Made by a program: the position numbers and the translations under genes
DNA from: Hydrogenophaga sp.
Lineage (GTDB): Bacteria > Pseudomonadota > Gammaproteobacteria > Burkholderiales > Burkholderiaceae_C
Assembly: GCF_019264445.1 (NCBI RefSeq)
Contig: NZ_JAHVAB010000057.1
Span: 62,001 to 126,000, forward strand
Length of the DNA: 64,000 nucleotides
Direction: 5' to 3'
Notes under the pieces: model-generated
What the model was told of the DNA's origin: nothing
What the model saw: the letters and a program-made list of their open reading frames with translations, nothing else
Database searches by the model: none
In this document: positions 18,969-28,238 of the stretch, piece by piece
Layout of the letters: each line of letters starts with the position of its first letter
How positions within the stretch are numbered: the stretch's first letter is position 1

Positions 18969-20243
18969 CTATGGGGGGATGCCGACGGTTGTAGTGGGCA
19001 AGTGCTTCTTCGGTAGCGGTGGCATGGCTTCGGCTTCCGGATACCAGATCCAGCTCCGCGTCGGGTACGGTCGGGCACTTGATTCGATGTGTTCCGACAC
19101 ATCTACCGCAGTCCTCGCTTCGCGCGATATTCGGAGGAGACAGGGGTCGTCGCCTGTATCAATGAGAGTAGCGTTGACCACCGGAATCACAGCGGGGAGG
19201 TTGTATCGCAGGCCCTTTCTGAACGTGCGACCCTGATTCACCAAGCGGTCCACGAGCTGTTCGTCAAATGCGTTTTCCACAGGCAGCCAGTGCTGCGTGA
19301 CCGGCATCAGAGACAGTTCCGCGACGGCGGGGACTCCAGTCTCAGCGATGCTGAATGTGGCGATGATGATCATGTGCATTTGCTCGCAGGCCCCCCAGAG
19401 CGCAAGCTCCGTCTCGAAGTGCCTGCCAAGTCGTCGGTAGAGCTGCTGATCGATTGAAAAAGCCTGGTCCGGAAGATGTTTCACCACAACCTTGAAGCCA
19501 TATCGAGCCGGTGCGATTTCTTTGACTTCACCAATCAGCAGCATCAAGCGCTGTGGCTTGCCGGGAGCTGAGAGTGCTTGTAACCATTGCGCGGATCGCC
19601 TGCCGGTGATCGCTTCGCGCTGGTCGAGGAAGAACGTCTCTGGGATGTATAGGCGCGAGCGCAGCGAGTCGCCACGTGCAATCTTGCCCTCAGACGCCAA
19701 TAGCAATTGCCTGCGCACTGTGCCCCAGGTTCGTTTGCCCGCGAAGCCCGGATGCCACTTCGTCAGTTCGGCCTGGTCCCACAGGTAGTGGAGCAGGCCG
19801 CGGAGGGAGAGCTTGGTGCCGTCGGTGCAGACACTTTTACTTTCGCCGCCTGCCGGTGGCATCTGTGAGCGACCGGGTAACTTGGTCAAAGAAAAGCCCA
19901 GCCGCAAGCTGGTCTGACCGGTGGCGGGGTCTTCGGTGATTGCAGCGCCCAGTACCTGGCCCAGGCCTGAGAGATCGGCCGCTGGCTCGTGGGACGGACA
20001 GTCGCAGGCATGGCGACAGCCGGTGTCCGGCATGCGTTTGACGATATAGCCCCCGTGCGGCCCCGCCAGCCGCGCCACATACATCTCGACGCCTTCTGGG
20101 GTGCACAAGCAGCGTGGTCGCTGACGGGCGGCGTGGGCACTGGCGATGGAAGCTGCAAACCCACTGGACGCGACCTCAACCCGCTGGCCTCCGATCTCGT
20201 AGGCTGTTCCAGACGCTGAAACGCCTTCGGCCGACACTTCCAC
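18969..20243 (-). CDS. DUF1173 plasmid protein
   Basis: The 424-residue product (GTG start at 20243; GTG at 20237 also possible) has the DUF1173 N-terminal signature: a short EIGGQ segment, AHAARQRPRCLC, EMYVARL and IVKRMPDTG..H.CDCPS, with conserved cysteines suggesting metal binding. DUF1173 proteins are common on conjugative plasmids near type IV secretion genes but have no assigned function. The open frame extends to 20537, but that part overlaps the LPD7 gene in another frame and lacks family similarity. Last gene of the conjugation operon. Confidence 0.7.
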   Translation of the reverse strand: MEVSAEGVSASGTAYEIGGQRVEVASSGFAASIASAHAARQRPRCLCTPEGVEMYVARLAGPHGGYIVKRMPDTGCRHACDCPSHEPAADLSGLGQVLGAAITEDPATGQTSLRLGFSLTKLPGRSQMPPAGGESKSVCTDGTKLSLRGLLHYLWDQAELTKWHPGFAGKRTWGTVRRQLLLASEGKIARGDSLRSRLYIPETFFLDQREAITGRRSAQWLQALSAPGKPQRLMLLIGEVKEIAPARYGFKVVVKHLPDQAFSIDQQLYRRLGRHFETELALWGACEQMHMIIIATFSIAETGVPAVAELSLMPVTQHWLPVENAFDEQLVDRLVNQGRTFRKGLRYNLPAVIPVVNATLIDTGDDPCLLRISREARTAVDVSEHIESSARPYPTRSWIWYPEAEAMPPLPKKHLPTTTVGIPP

Positions 20244-20253
20244 GGAGGCGGCC

Positions 20254-21393
20254 TCAACGGGCGGGCGCAGGCATGGCCCGGTCGCGCGAGCGTTGCCTTT
20301 CGGGCGTTGGCACTGCGACGGTTCGCCGTGATGGCGCCGCCTTGTCATAGACCTTGACCTTGGGTGCCTGGCCGTTTCGGATGCGCTGGGCCAGCTTTTC
20401 TTCTGCCGCCACCATGATGGCTTCCCGCCGCTTCTCAGGCACGCGATTGGCCACGAGGATGGCTTCGATCGCAGCGAGCACGGCTTTTCGGCCGCCGCTA
20501 CCACGGCCAGTGGGTTTGTCTGCGGCGGCTGCACCATGTGTTGAGCTGGCGTCGCGCGTGGGTTCGATACGGTTGATCTGGCGCGCCTCGCGCTCCACCT
20601 TGAGGCGTTCCAGGTCGGCTGGGTTGGGTTCGTAGCCGAGCGTCTTCACGCCGCGTGCGGCGGCTTCCAGCCACACCAGCCGTTTGAAGTCTTCGCTGCC
20701 GCTGATTCGCAGGGATTGCCAGTTGCGGGCCTCGGCCACATCGACCATTGAGCGGGCGATGGAGGGGCTGTTGGTGTCGGTGGCCAGCCGGAAGGTGGAT
20801 TCGGTGAAGGCCACGCGCGAGGTGTCACCGCGGAACCGGTATTCCGTGAGGCCGATACTGACGTCACCCACGGTGACCGGCGCGCGCTTGATGATGTAGC
20901 GATCATTCAGCGACGCCTCCAGCCGGGCAACGAGGGCTTCACGTTCGGCCTGAGCGTCTATGCGGGCGGTTGCCTGCAGCGCTGAGTGATCGGGCGCTTC
21001 GGCGCTTTTGTCCTTGGCTGGAGGAGGAATGACGTTCGAGTCTGCCTTTGGGCGGACGGTTTCTGGTTGGGCGTCCCGTGTTGGCTCGCGTTGCCACTGT
21101 CCATCGATCTTGTGAACGAACGACTTCTGCCCCCTTGCATCAAGGACGACAAAGCGGTTCGCGCCCAGTTGGTCGGCCTTGGCAATCATGTCCTGGTACC
21201 GGTCGCTGCGGTAGGTGAGGTCGGCAAAAGGGTCGCGCAGCTCAAACCGTTCACCAGGCTCCGGTTCTGGCGTCTGGAAGGTTCGGATGGCGACCCGTGC
21301 CCGATCAGCGGGTTCCACCGTGCCGCCCAAGGACGCATTGGCGTCAGATGCGGATCGACTCACGCGTTGGGCTGGCGCAGATTTCTCGTCCAT
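20254..21393 (-). CDS. LPD7-domain protein (relaxase-associated large polyvalent domain)
   Basis: This 379-residue protein starts at an ATG preceded by an AGGAGAG ribosome-binding site. A core of about residues 135-255 has the LPD7 pattern: KLEAS-like ARLEASLNDRYIIKR, then VGLTEYRFRGD-like strands, VAFTES, and the ARSMVDVAEARNW..LRISGSEDFKRLVWLEAAARGVKTLGY stretch. In many plasmids LPD7 is fused to the relaxase C-terminus. Here it is a separate gene on the opposite strand to the relaxase. A role in relaxosome assembly or recruitment to VirD4 is inference from that fusion. Confidence 0.7.
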   Translation of the reverse strand: MDEKSAPAQRVSRSASDANASLGGTVEPADRARVAIRTFQTPEPEPGERFELRDPFADLTYRSDRYQDMIAKADQLGANRFVVLDARGQKSFVHKIDGQWQREPTRDAQPETVRPKADSNVIPPPAKDKSAEAPDHSALQATARIDAQAEREALVARLEASLNDRYIIKRAPVTVGDVSIGLTEYRFRGDTSRVAFTESTFRLATDTNSPSIARSMVDVAEARNWQSLRISGSEDFKRLVWLEAAARGVKTLGYEPNPADLERLKVEREARQINRIEPTRDASSTHGAAAADKPTGRGSGGRKAVLAAIEAILVANRVPEKRREAIMVAAEEKLAQRIRNGQAPKVKVYDKAAPSRRTVAVPTPERQRSRDRAMPAPAR

Positions 21394-21429
21394 GGGTCTC
21401 TCCTTGATCGGTGTTTGCACAGGGCAGGG

Positions 21430-22065
21430 TCAGGGTTGCGGAGGCGCAGACACCTGAGGGGACAACGGGAGAACCCGATAGACCTCAATCTCGACGCGGC
21501 GGTTGAGGTTTCTGCCTCGCACGCTGCGGTTGTCGGCCAGGTGGTCGCCGCTGGGCTGGTGGGTGGTGCGAATCCGGGAGGGGTCCACCCCGGACGCAAC
21601 CAGATAGTCGCGGACCGCATGGGCTCTGGCCTGCGCGATGCGGCTTTCGGCAGATGAGTCGCTGGTACCGTCTGTGCGACCCCTGAGGACCACTAACGGG
21701 GCGGATTTGGCTTCTTCCACCAAGGCCGTTGCCTCTTCCGACGGAATCGACACCCGGGCGCTGTTGAAGCCGAAATGGACGATGCGCATGCTGTTGGCCA
21801 CCGATTTCTCCTGAATCGATGCCATCAGCTGCTGTCGTGCAGCCATGTGCGCCAGGGTGGCAGCCGTGGTTTCAACCAAGCGACTGGATTCGGTGGCCAG
21901 GATTCGGGTGTTCTGGAGGTCGTTCTTGCAGACTTGCAGCTCGATGGCCATTTGCGAGTTGACGGGGCGCTTCTGTGACTCGTCGACGGTGGGCGGCTTA
22001 GGTGGCGAGCTGCAGGCAGTGAGCAGAATGAACAATGGTGCGGTAAAGGCGATGTAGGCGCGCAT
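21430..22065 (-). CDS. OmpA-family outer-membrane lipoprotein of the conjugation operon
   Basis: The 211-residue protein has a lipoprotein signal peptide with lipobox LTAC (residues 15-18), a short Pro-rich linker and a helical region. The C-terminal OmpA/MotB peptidoglycan-binding domain (about 100-205) contains VVLRGRTDGTSD, ARAHAVRDYLVASGVDPSRI and RGRNLNRRVEIEVY. It should sit in the outer membrane and hold peptidoglycan. It follows virD4 by 16 bp. No small VirB7-type lipoprotein was found in the operon, so this protein might partly fill that role; this is speculative. Confidence 0.75.
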   Translation of the reverse strand: MRAYIAFTAPLFILLTACSSPPKPPTVDESQKRPVNSQMAIELQVCKNDLQNTRILATESSRLVETTAATLAHMAARQQLMASIQEKSVANSMRIVHFGFNSARVSIPSEEATALVEEAKSAPLVVLRGRTDGTSDSSAESRIAQARAHAVRDYLVASGVDPSRIRTTHQPSGDHLADNRSVRGRNLNRRVEIEVYRVLPLSPQVSAPPQP

Positions 22066-22081
22066 GGTGGTGCTCCAGGTG

Positions 22082-24091
22082 TCAGGTGATGTCGCCGCGT
22101 TCGATTTCGTTGGGCTTGGTGATCAGCACCCCGTCCTCGTCAGGCAGGGGTTCGATCGCGCCGCCGGGTGCGCCCTCGCCAGGCTTCGGACCCACGAGGA
22201 AGTCCAGGACGGACTCAGCGACGTCCTCGGCCGGTCCTTCTTGCAGATCGGGTAGCTGGCCTATGTCGTAGACCAGTTGCTCAACGTCCAGGTCATCGCA
22301 CGTTCCAAGCTCGTCGTCGGCGTAGCGCCAACGCTGCTGCACTTTCGCGAGGTGAAGGTCGGTGTTCATCCGGGGTACCACCGGGGCAGGCAAGAGGCGA
22401 GCCCTGAACACCTTGTCTCGGTGGTAGCGGATCTTTTCGCCCAGGATCGGTTTGCAGTTCTCGCAGATCACCACCAGCCGTTCGGAGCCCAGCTCCTTGA
22501 ACTCCTGAGGCAGGAGCAGGGATCTGCGTTGCTCGCTCACGTTGCGGCTGACCGAGCTGTGGCCGTGCCCGCTGAAAGAGCGACTGCGTCCACGGGTGGT
22601 GACCCGTTCCGTGAAGTGGCCCAACATGGCGCTGTACTCGTCGGCGTCACGCTGTTCGCGCGGGGCGAAGAGGATCTGCAGGCCGTGGTTGGTGGCGAAG
22701 GTGCGGGCTTCCTTGTCCCCATAGACCGCGTCCAGCTGCGACATGGCCTGCACCACCGTGAGCAGGCGCAGGTTGTAGCCGGCCAGGAAGGCAGCAGAGT
22801 GGGTGATGACCCCCACCCGGCCCATGGCGGTGAACTCGTCGTTGACCAGCAGGCACTGGTACTTGATTGATTTGTCGTGCTCTGGCAGGTGCTGCGTGTT
22901 GAGGCTGACGAGCTGGGAGAAGAACAGGGTGAGCAGCGGCCGGGCATTGGCCAGACGGTGCGGCGGAATACGCACATAGACCGACATGCGTTGGCGCCGC
23001 AAGTCTTCAAGCCGAAAGTCGTCGGCGCTGGTGGCCGCATCAACCACGGTATCGGCAAATATCGTCAAGGGCGCATGGAAGGTGGCCACGACGCTCGCCA
23101 GGGTGTTCTCCGAATTGCCCAGAAGGCGCTGCAAGGCGTCGGTGCATTCGTCTGACAGTGGCTTGCCGGACTTGGCGCGCTGTGTGATCCGCTGGTTCAA
23201 GTGGTCCTTCAGCGGCTGCCCTTGTCCGGACGACTGGCGGAGCATTTCACCGACAGTGCGGGGCAGGTCGGGTGTTTCGAGCAACAGCAAACCCAAACCC
23301 AGGAAGAGATTGCGGGCCTGGTCGTTGAAAAAGGCCTCGGACGAGGTGCCGCCGCCGTCGTTGGGGAAGAACACCTGACCGATGCCCAGCAGGTCACCCA
23401 CGCGGTGCAGGGGATTGGTGCGCACGGCAGTGAGCGGATTCCAGCGGTGGCTGCGGGCTTCTTCGTCGAATGGGGAAAAGGCGAAGACTGCTTGGCCGTG
23501 GGCGGCGCGGTAGCCTGCCGTGATGGCATGGTTCTCACCCTTGATGTCGAGCACCACCACGGAGTCCGGCCAGTTCAGCAGGTTCGGGATCACCACACCC
23601 ACACCCTTGCCGCTGCGGGTGGGGGCGGAGAGCATGACGGACAGCTGGCCGGGCAGGGCCAGGAACTGGCTTCGGAAGCGGCCGATCAGAACGCTCGGGG
23701 TGTTGGTGTTCTGGTCGGTCAGCAAGAGTCCGGCGCGCTTGACTTCAGCGGTTGAGGCGAAACGGGCGTCGCCGTGCAAGGCGCGGCGCGGGCGGCTGGC
23801 GGCGTACAAGGCGCCTGGGAAAGCGATCAGCGTGGCGAATCCGGCCATGCCTATGGCCACGACCAACCGCCGCCGAAGCACCGGCACATCGGCATAGAGC
23901 AGCCAGTAGTCAAGGATGCTGTTCCAGCCCGCAAGTCTGGGGTTTGCCTTGCTGAAGACCAGGAAGAGCACGGCCGACAGGTACAGCGCGGCCATCACCA
24001 ATGCAGCGAAGCCGATCACTGTGAACAAGAGGGCCGCCACTTTGCGCGCGGTCGGCCACGATGCCATGGGCAGCGTCAGAACGGTGCTCAT
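22082..24091 (-). CDS. virD4: VirD4-type coupling protein
   Basis: The 669-residue inner-membrane ATPase would connect the relaxosome to the secretion channel. The N-terminal third has two transmembrane helices (about residues 15-45 and 65-90). Walker A is SAPTRSGKGVG (about 155-165) and a Walker B-like LLVNDEFTAMG lies near 411-421. A C-terminal extension (about 590-669) is acidic, and such tails can take part in substrate selection. The start overlaps the virB11 stop by 4 bp. Confidence 0.9.
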   Translation of the reverse strand: MSTVLTLPMASWPTARKVAALLFTVIGFAALVMAALYLSAVLFLVFSKANPRLAGWNSILDYWLLYADVPVLRRRLVVAIGMAGFATLIAFPGALYAASRPRRALHGDARFASTAEVKRAGLLLTDQNTNTPSVLIGRFRSQFLALPGQLSVMLSAPTRSGKGVGVVIPNLLNWPDSVVVLDIKGENHAITAGYRAAHGQAVFAFSPFDEEARSHRWNPLTAVRTNPLHRVGDLLGIGQVFFPNDGGGTSSEAFFNDQARNLFLGLGLLLLETPDLPRTVGEMLRQSSGQGQPLKDHLNQRITQRAKSGKPLSDECTDALQRLLGNSENTLASVVATFHAPLTIFADTVVDAATSADDFRLEDLRRQRMSVYVRIPPHRLANARPLLTLFFSQLVSLNTQHLPEHDKSIKYQCLLVNDEFTAMGRVGVITHSAAFLAGYNLRLLTVVQAMSQLDAVYGDKEARTFATNHGLQILFAPREQRDADEYSAMLGHFTERVTTRGRSRSFSGHGHSSVSRNVSEQRRSLLLPQEFKELGSERLVVICENCKPILGEKIRYHRDKVFRARLLPAPVVPRMNTDLHLAKVQQRWRYADDELGTCDDLDVEQLVYDIGQLPDLQEGPAEDVAESVLDFLVGPKPGEGAPGGAIEPLPDEDGVLITKPNEIERGDIT

Positions 24092-25218
24092 GTCGGCGCC
24101 CCGTCAAACAGACTGGCTTGCGCATCGGGTGCGCCCCGCAGGCTGTTGTCGTCGATGGCAAGACGCTTGCGGCGCGGTTCGTAGGCGATCTCGGAAATAA
24201 AGCGGCCCCGTTCGTCGCAGCCGAACTGCACGATGACATCGATCACGATGCCCAGAAGGCCCTTGATTTCGTCCAGACGCAAACCGCCACCGGCACCGCT
24301 TTCGCGGATCATGAGCGACATCTGCTCCAGCGCCAGGGCACAGCTGCCCGCGTGCACACTGGTAATGCTGCCGGGGTGGCCGGAAGCCGCCAAGCGGATG
24401 AAGGAGAAACACTCCTCACCGCGCAGCTCGGCCAGGAATATGCGGTCGGGCTTCATGCGCAGGCAGGCTTCCAGCAGGGACTTGGCCGTGACGCGTGCCG
24501 TGCCCTGGGCGTCCTTGCTGTAGTACAGGTGCACCACGTTTGGGTGGTTGGGCAGGGTGAGTTCGGCCGTGTCCTGGATGGTGATCAGGCGCTCGTGGTG
24601 CGGGACTTCCTCGACCAGGCCTTTCATGAAGGTGGTCTTGCCAGAACCGGTCTTGCCGCTGACCACGATGGTCTGGTGCTTCTGCACCGCGAGGCGAAGA
24701 AACTCCGCATAACGACCGGCCGCTTTCAACGCAAGCAGCTGCTTCTCAAAAGGCTGAAGGCCGTCGTCATCGGCGCCCATTTCAGCGCGCTCATCGATTC
24801 GGTTGAACAGGCCATCGCGGTCGAAGTCGTCCAAGCGCTTGATCAGCTCCGATGGCTTGCGCACCGTAATCGACACGGTGCCGCGCGTCACGGCCGGTGG
24901 AATGACGAACTGGATCCGCTCCCCACTGGGCAGTGTGGCCGACAGCAGCGGCCGTTCCTGGTTGATCTGCTGGTCGCAGTAGGTGGCCACGGCCGTGGCC
25001 AGCGACAGGCAGCGCTCTTGCGTCATTTTGGGTGCGTCCACCTGTTGCCAGCCCTGCACGGTCTCCACCTGGAGCACGCCGGGGCGGTTCACGCAGACTT
25101 CCAGTACGCCCGGTGCATCCAGCTGCTCGCGCAGCGGGCGCAGGAACTCGACCACCGAGGTGGCGTCGCCGCACCAGCCGTCCGGTTGGGCGTCATCGGT
25201 GAAGGGCAGGGCGTTCAT
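24088..25218 (-). CDS. virB11: VirB11-type secretion ATPase
   Basis: The 376-residue hexameric ATPase has an N-terminal domain, then Walker A (GKTGSGKTTFM, about residues 190-200), an Asp box/Glu finger and Walker B region (LRGEECFSFIR), and a C-terminal HPGSITSVHAGS His box. It powers pilus assembly and substrate transfer with VirB4 and VirD4. It overlaps virB10 upstream and virD4 downstream by 4 bp each. Confidence 0.92.
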   Translation of the reverse strand: MNALPFTDDAQPDGWCGDATSVVEFLRPLREQLDAPGVLEVCVNRPGVLQVETVQGWQQVDAPKMTQERCLSLATAVATYCDQQINQERPLLSATLPSGERIQFVIPPAVTRGTVSITVRKPSELIKRLDDFDRDGLFNRIDERAEMGADDDGLQPFEKQLLALKAAGRYAEFLRLAVQKHQTIVVSGKTGSGKTTFMKGLVEEVPHHERLITIQDTAELTLPNHPNVVHLYYSKDAQGTARVTAKSLLEACLRMKPDRIFLAELRGEECFSFIRLAASGHPGSITSVHAGSCALALEQMSLMIRESGAGGGLRLDEIKGLLGIVIDVIVQFGCDERGRFISEIAYEPRRKRLAIDDNSLRGAPDAQASLFDGAPT

Positions 25219-26534
25219 CGCTCGACCGGCTGCAGGGCGTAGACCGACGAGAAGTCCACGTCGCGGGCCACGTAGATGCCCACAATGCCGCCCTGGTTCT
25301 GGTAGATGAGTGGCGGGATGTTGATGGTGCTGTCCAGCACCTTTTCCGCCAGCTTGCTGGTGTTCTCGGTGGTGGACGGCAGAACGATGGTGTCCGCTTC
25401 ACGGTCCTGCATCTGGTTCTGGATGACCAGCTTGACCGAGTCGTCGATCAGGGAGAGCAGCATGGCGGCGCCGATGCGGTCCCCCCACCGGTTGTCCACA
25501 TGGCCGTCGATGCCCGACTCGCCCAGTTGCCCCGTGCCCGGCGACTCAACATCCACTGTGACGCCGTGCGGAGTGCGGATGCGGGTCCACAGCACCGGTA
25601 TGCGAACCGAGCCGGGTCGTACCGACGCGATGCGGTACTCGCCGTCCAGGTGCGATCCGCGCTCGATCAGCAGCACCCGGCCGTTGTCGCTGTACACGTC
25701 GCGTTGCACCTGGCAGCCGACCAGGCCCGAGGTGGCGCTGATGACTCTGGTTTTAAGCGCACAGGTGAAAGCGGTTCCCTTGGGCAGGGTGAGGCTGCGG
25801 TCGCCCAGCGTGGTGGCCTTGACCCGGGGTGTGGCCGAGCCCTGCAACTCGCCGCCGAACAGACCAGTTGCCTCAGAGCGCAGGTTTGGCCCGATATCTG
25901 GTGAGGCCGTCGGCTCGGTGGCTGAAGCACCGATACCTGCCGGCAAGGCGTTGCCCTGGGTCAGGTTGTCCAGTAGCCCTTGCAACCGGCGCTGGTAGTC
26001 CTGCAGTTGCTTGGCGGTGGATGCGGCCGGATCGTTGGGCAACTGCGAGGCGTCGCTGTTTGCGCCAGCTGCACCACCTGGCCGGGATGACACCACCAGT
26101 ACCGGTGCATCGTCCGGTGAGGGGGCTTTGGGTCCGGACGGTGTGGCCGTGCCAGCGTTCCGCAGCCCAATGGGGTCGGCCGCTTCTGCAGGCGTTGGAA
26201 TCAACGCAGGCACACGGGGAGGAGCTGGCTGGGTCATGTCCAGCTGCCGGGTGCCAGCGCCCGCTGCCGATGGGCGGTCTCTCTGCAGCGACTTGTCTTT
26301 GTCTGCATCGCTGTTGTGGTCGATGAAGCGGTACAGGTACAGGCCGCTCATGCCTGCGACCATGGTCACCACCAGGCCAATGACCGAAATGTTCTTCCAG
26401 GACAGGTTGAGTGGCTGTCGGCGGGCCACGTTGGGAATGCCCGCTTCGCCAGGCAGGGGGTTGATGGTGTTGCCGCTGTCCTGGGGCGATGGATCATCGT
26501 TTGGTGCCGACGAGCCTTGAGGTCGATCAGTCAT
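25215..26534 (-). CDS. virB10: VirB10-type channel protein
   Basis: The 439-residue protein has a short cytoplasmic N-terminus, one transmembrane helix (about residues 48-68), a long Pro/Ala-rich periplasmic linker (about 95-215) and the C-terminal TrbI/VirB10 beta-barrel domain. The domain carries GTAFTCALKTRVISATSGLVGCQV and later ESPGTGQLGESGIDGHVDNRWGDRIG signatures. VirB10 spans both membranes and transmits ATPase energy to the outer-membrane pore. Overlaps virB9 and virB11 by 4 bp. Confidence 0.9.
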   Translation of the reverse strand: MTDRPQGSSAPNDDPSPQDSGNTINPLPGEAGIPNVARRQPLNLSWKNISVIGLVVTMVAGMSGLYLYRFIDHNSDADKDKSLQRDRPSAAGAGTRQLDMTQPAPPRVPALIPTPAEAADPIGLRNAGTATPSGPKAPSPDDAPVLVVSSRPGGAAGANSDASQLPNDPAASTAKQLQDYQRRLQGLLDNLTQGNALPAGIGASATEPTASPDIGPNLRSEATGLFGGELQGSATPRVKATTLGDRSLTLPKGTAFTCALKTRVISATSGLVGCQVQRDVYSDNGRVLLIERGSHLDGEYRIASVRPGSVRIPVLWTRIRTPHGVTVDVESPGTGQLGESGIDGHVDNRWGDRIGAAMLLSLIDDSVKLVIQNQMQDREADTIVLPSTTENTSKLAEKVLDSTINIPPLIYQNQGGIVGIYVARDVDFSSVYALQPVER

Positions 26535-27448
26535 GGCTGTGCTCCCTTGCTTGAGGTCGATTCAGACGAATCGGACTTCAGGACCCGCTTCACACCCGGC
26601 ACCGTGGTGGAGCCTGTGGCCGGCGATCCCTCCAGATCAAAGGCTTCGTTCCAGATGCCCACCACAGCCAACCCCGCCCGCAGCATCAGGCGGCGGCTGA
26701 CACGGTCCACCACCAACGTGTCGTCTTCCATGCGGGCGTTGACCAAGGTTTCGCTGCCGTTACCGAGCACATGGAAGACGGCGGGTACCTCGCGGTTGCC
26801 AGGGAACCTCAAATAGGTGAACCGTCCGTCGTCGTAGATTAGGGTGGGGACGATGTCCGCCGAGCCGGCGCCTTCTGCCAATGCGTACTGGGTGTTGACC
26901 AGAGTGGGTTTGGCCGCCAGGCGCTCCGCCAAGATCTGCTGGGCCGTGGGCGGGGGCGGAATCGGCGGCAGGCTCGCCAGCGCCGCCAGTTCTCTCTCCG
27001 CCAGACTGGGCGGAGCCGCTGCGGGTTTGGGGGATCGGATGGCCAGGCGATAGACCGGCGTCTGGCGGTCACTGTCCGAAAGGACCACGAAGCGCAGCGT
27101 GTGTGAGCGTCGGTCGGTGATGACAGCCAGGTTGTTGGGCGCATTGGCGGTGCTTTTGGCCTTGACGTACAGGTGGCGTCCGCCCGGTTGGGCGGCCACG
27201 CACCAGGCAGCATCGGGTTTGCTGCAGTCACCGCCCTGGCCCACGGCCACCTCGGTGATGAATTCGCCTTTGTCGAATTCGACCAGTGTCACCATGCCGC
27301 GCTTGACGGGGACGGTGACCACCGCGTTGGCGTCGTAGACCACCTCGCGCAGGCGCGGATCGGATTTGTCGCTGGGCTGAGCCGCAGAAGCCGGCATGAG
27401 TGGCATGGACAACGACACCAGCGCCAAGGGCAGAACAAGCACGTTCAT
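26531..27448 (-). CDS. virB9: VirB9-type outer-membrane core protein
   Basis: The 305-residue protein has a signal peptide ending near residue 22 (ASAA), an N-terminal VirB9/TrbG/CagX beta domain (about 30-145, starting DPRLREVVYDANAVVTVPVKRGMVTLVEF) and a C-terminal domain (about 195-285) with DDGRFTYLRFPGNREVPAVF. It forms the periplasmic/outer-membrane ring with VirB7 and VirB10. It overlaps virB8 and virB10 by 4 bp. Confidence 0.9.
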   Translation of the reverse strand: MNVLVLPLALVSLSMPLMPASAAQPSDKSDPRLREVVYDANAVVTVPVKRGMVTLVEFDKGEFITEVAVGQGGDCSKPDAAWCVAAQPGGRHLYVKAKSTANAPNNLAVITDRRSHTLRFVVLSDSDRQTPVYRLAIRSPKPAAAPPSLAERELAALASLPPIPPPPTAQQILAERLAAKPTLVNTQYALAEGAGSADIVPTLIYDDGRFTYLRFPGNREVPAVFHVLGNGSETLVNARMEDDTLVVDRVSRRLMLRAGLAVVGIWNEAFDLEGSPATGSTTVPGVKRVLKSDSSESTSSKGAQP

Positions 27449-28215
27449 GGCTTCGCTCTAGTGGAAGGGGTGTTGATCTCGGGGTCGGAGCGGTAGGCCG
27501 TGACCACGAAGCCGAACGGGTTCTCCAGGCGATCTGACTCTTTGGCCAGCACCTTGGGTTGGTACTGGTAGACCACGCTGGCCACGTGCCGGGTGGTCAC
27601 ATCCGGCAGGTTGCGGTCGGTCATGCGCACGACCTTGTCGTAAGTGACGGTGGCGTCGCTCTGGTTGCCGCTGCGCCCCGATGCGCGCAGCCGCACGCCG
27701 ACGATGTTGATGCGCCACTCCTCGGTGGAGCCCACTTTCTTCTGCAGTGCGCCGTCGCCTTCGAACTGCCGGTTATATTCCGAGAACACGGCGGGTACCG
27801 CCATGCGGGCCACCTGGTCAAAGTCCCGTTGCAGGAACATCCAGCTGTAGGCCTCGCGTGAACGCACGAAGGTGGCCAGGTTGTGCTTGTCCAGCGCCTC
27901 CATGGCGGGAATGGTTTCTTCGCTCAGGCGCTGCTGGATGGTCGTTTCGCCGGTGACCCGGTCCACCACGATGGGGATTTCCACCACCTTGCGCAGCGGA
28001 CCCTGGACGAAAACGGCGGCGATGCCGATCAAGCCAATCGCGAGACCGGCAGCAGCGGCCGCCCAGGCCCGGCGCTCGGAGCGCTCCAGCATCAGGGTTC
28101 GGTCGATTTCCCAGTCCCGGTTGGTCTGCAGCGACGGGGCTTCAGGTGCAGTAGGGCGCGTTTTCGGCTGTTTCGGCCATGCGGCGGCCTCACCCGACAA
28201 CAGGATGGCACTCAT
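27445..28215 (-). CDS. virB8: VirB8-type inner-membrane assembly factor
   Basis: The 256-residue protein has a cytoplasmic N-terminus, one transmembrane helix (about residues 49-70, GLAIGLIGIAAVF) and a periplasmic NTF2-like VirB8 domain. The domain holds the VRSREAYSWMFLQRDFDQVARM stretch and a conserved NPFGF motif near the C-terminus (about 234-238). It nucleates assembly of the channel. It overlaps virB9 by 4 bp; virB5 lies 23 bp upstream. Confidence 0.9.
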   Translation of the reverse strand: MSAILLSGEAAAWPKQPKTRPTAPEAPSLQTNRDWEIDRTLMLERSERRAWAAAAAGLAIGLIGIAAVFVQGPLRKVVEIPIVVDRVTGETTIQQRLSEETIPAMEALDKHNLATFVRSREAYSWMFLQRDFDQVARMAVPAVFSEYNRQFEGDGALQKKVGSTEEWRINIVGVRLRASGRSGNQSDATVTYDKVVRMTDRNLPDVTTRHVASVVYQYQPKVLAKESDRLENPFGFVVTAYRSDPEINTPSTRAKP

Positions 28216-28238
28216 GGGGGACTCCGGTGAGGTGGTGG

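Noticed and set aside
20254-20537. Extended N-terminus of the DUF1173 protein
   Set aside because: Overlaps the LPD7 gene in another frame and reads as low-quality basic sequence; family similarity begins after 20243.
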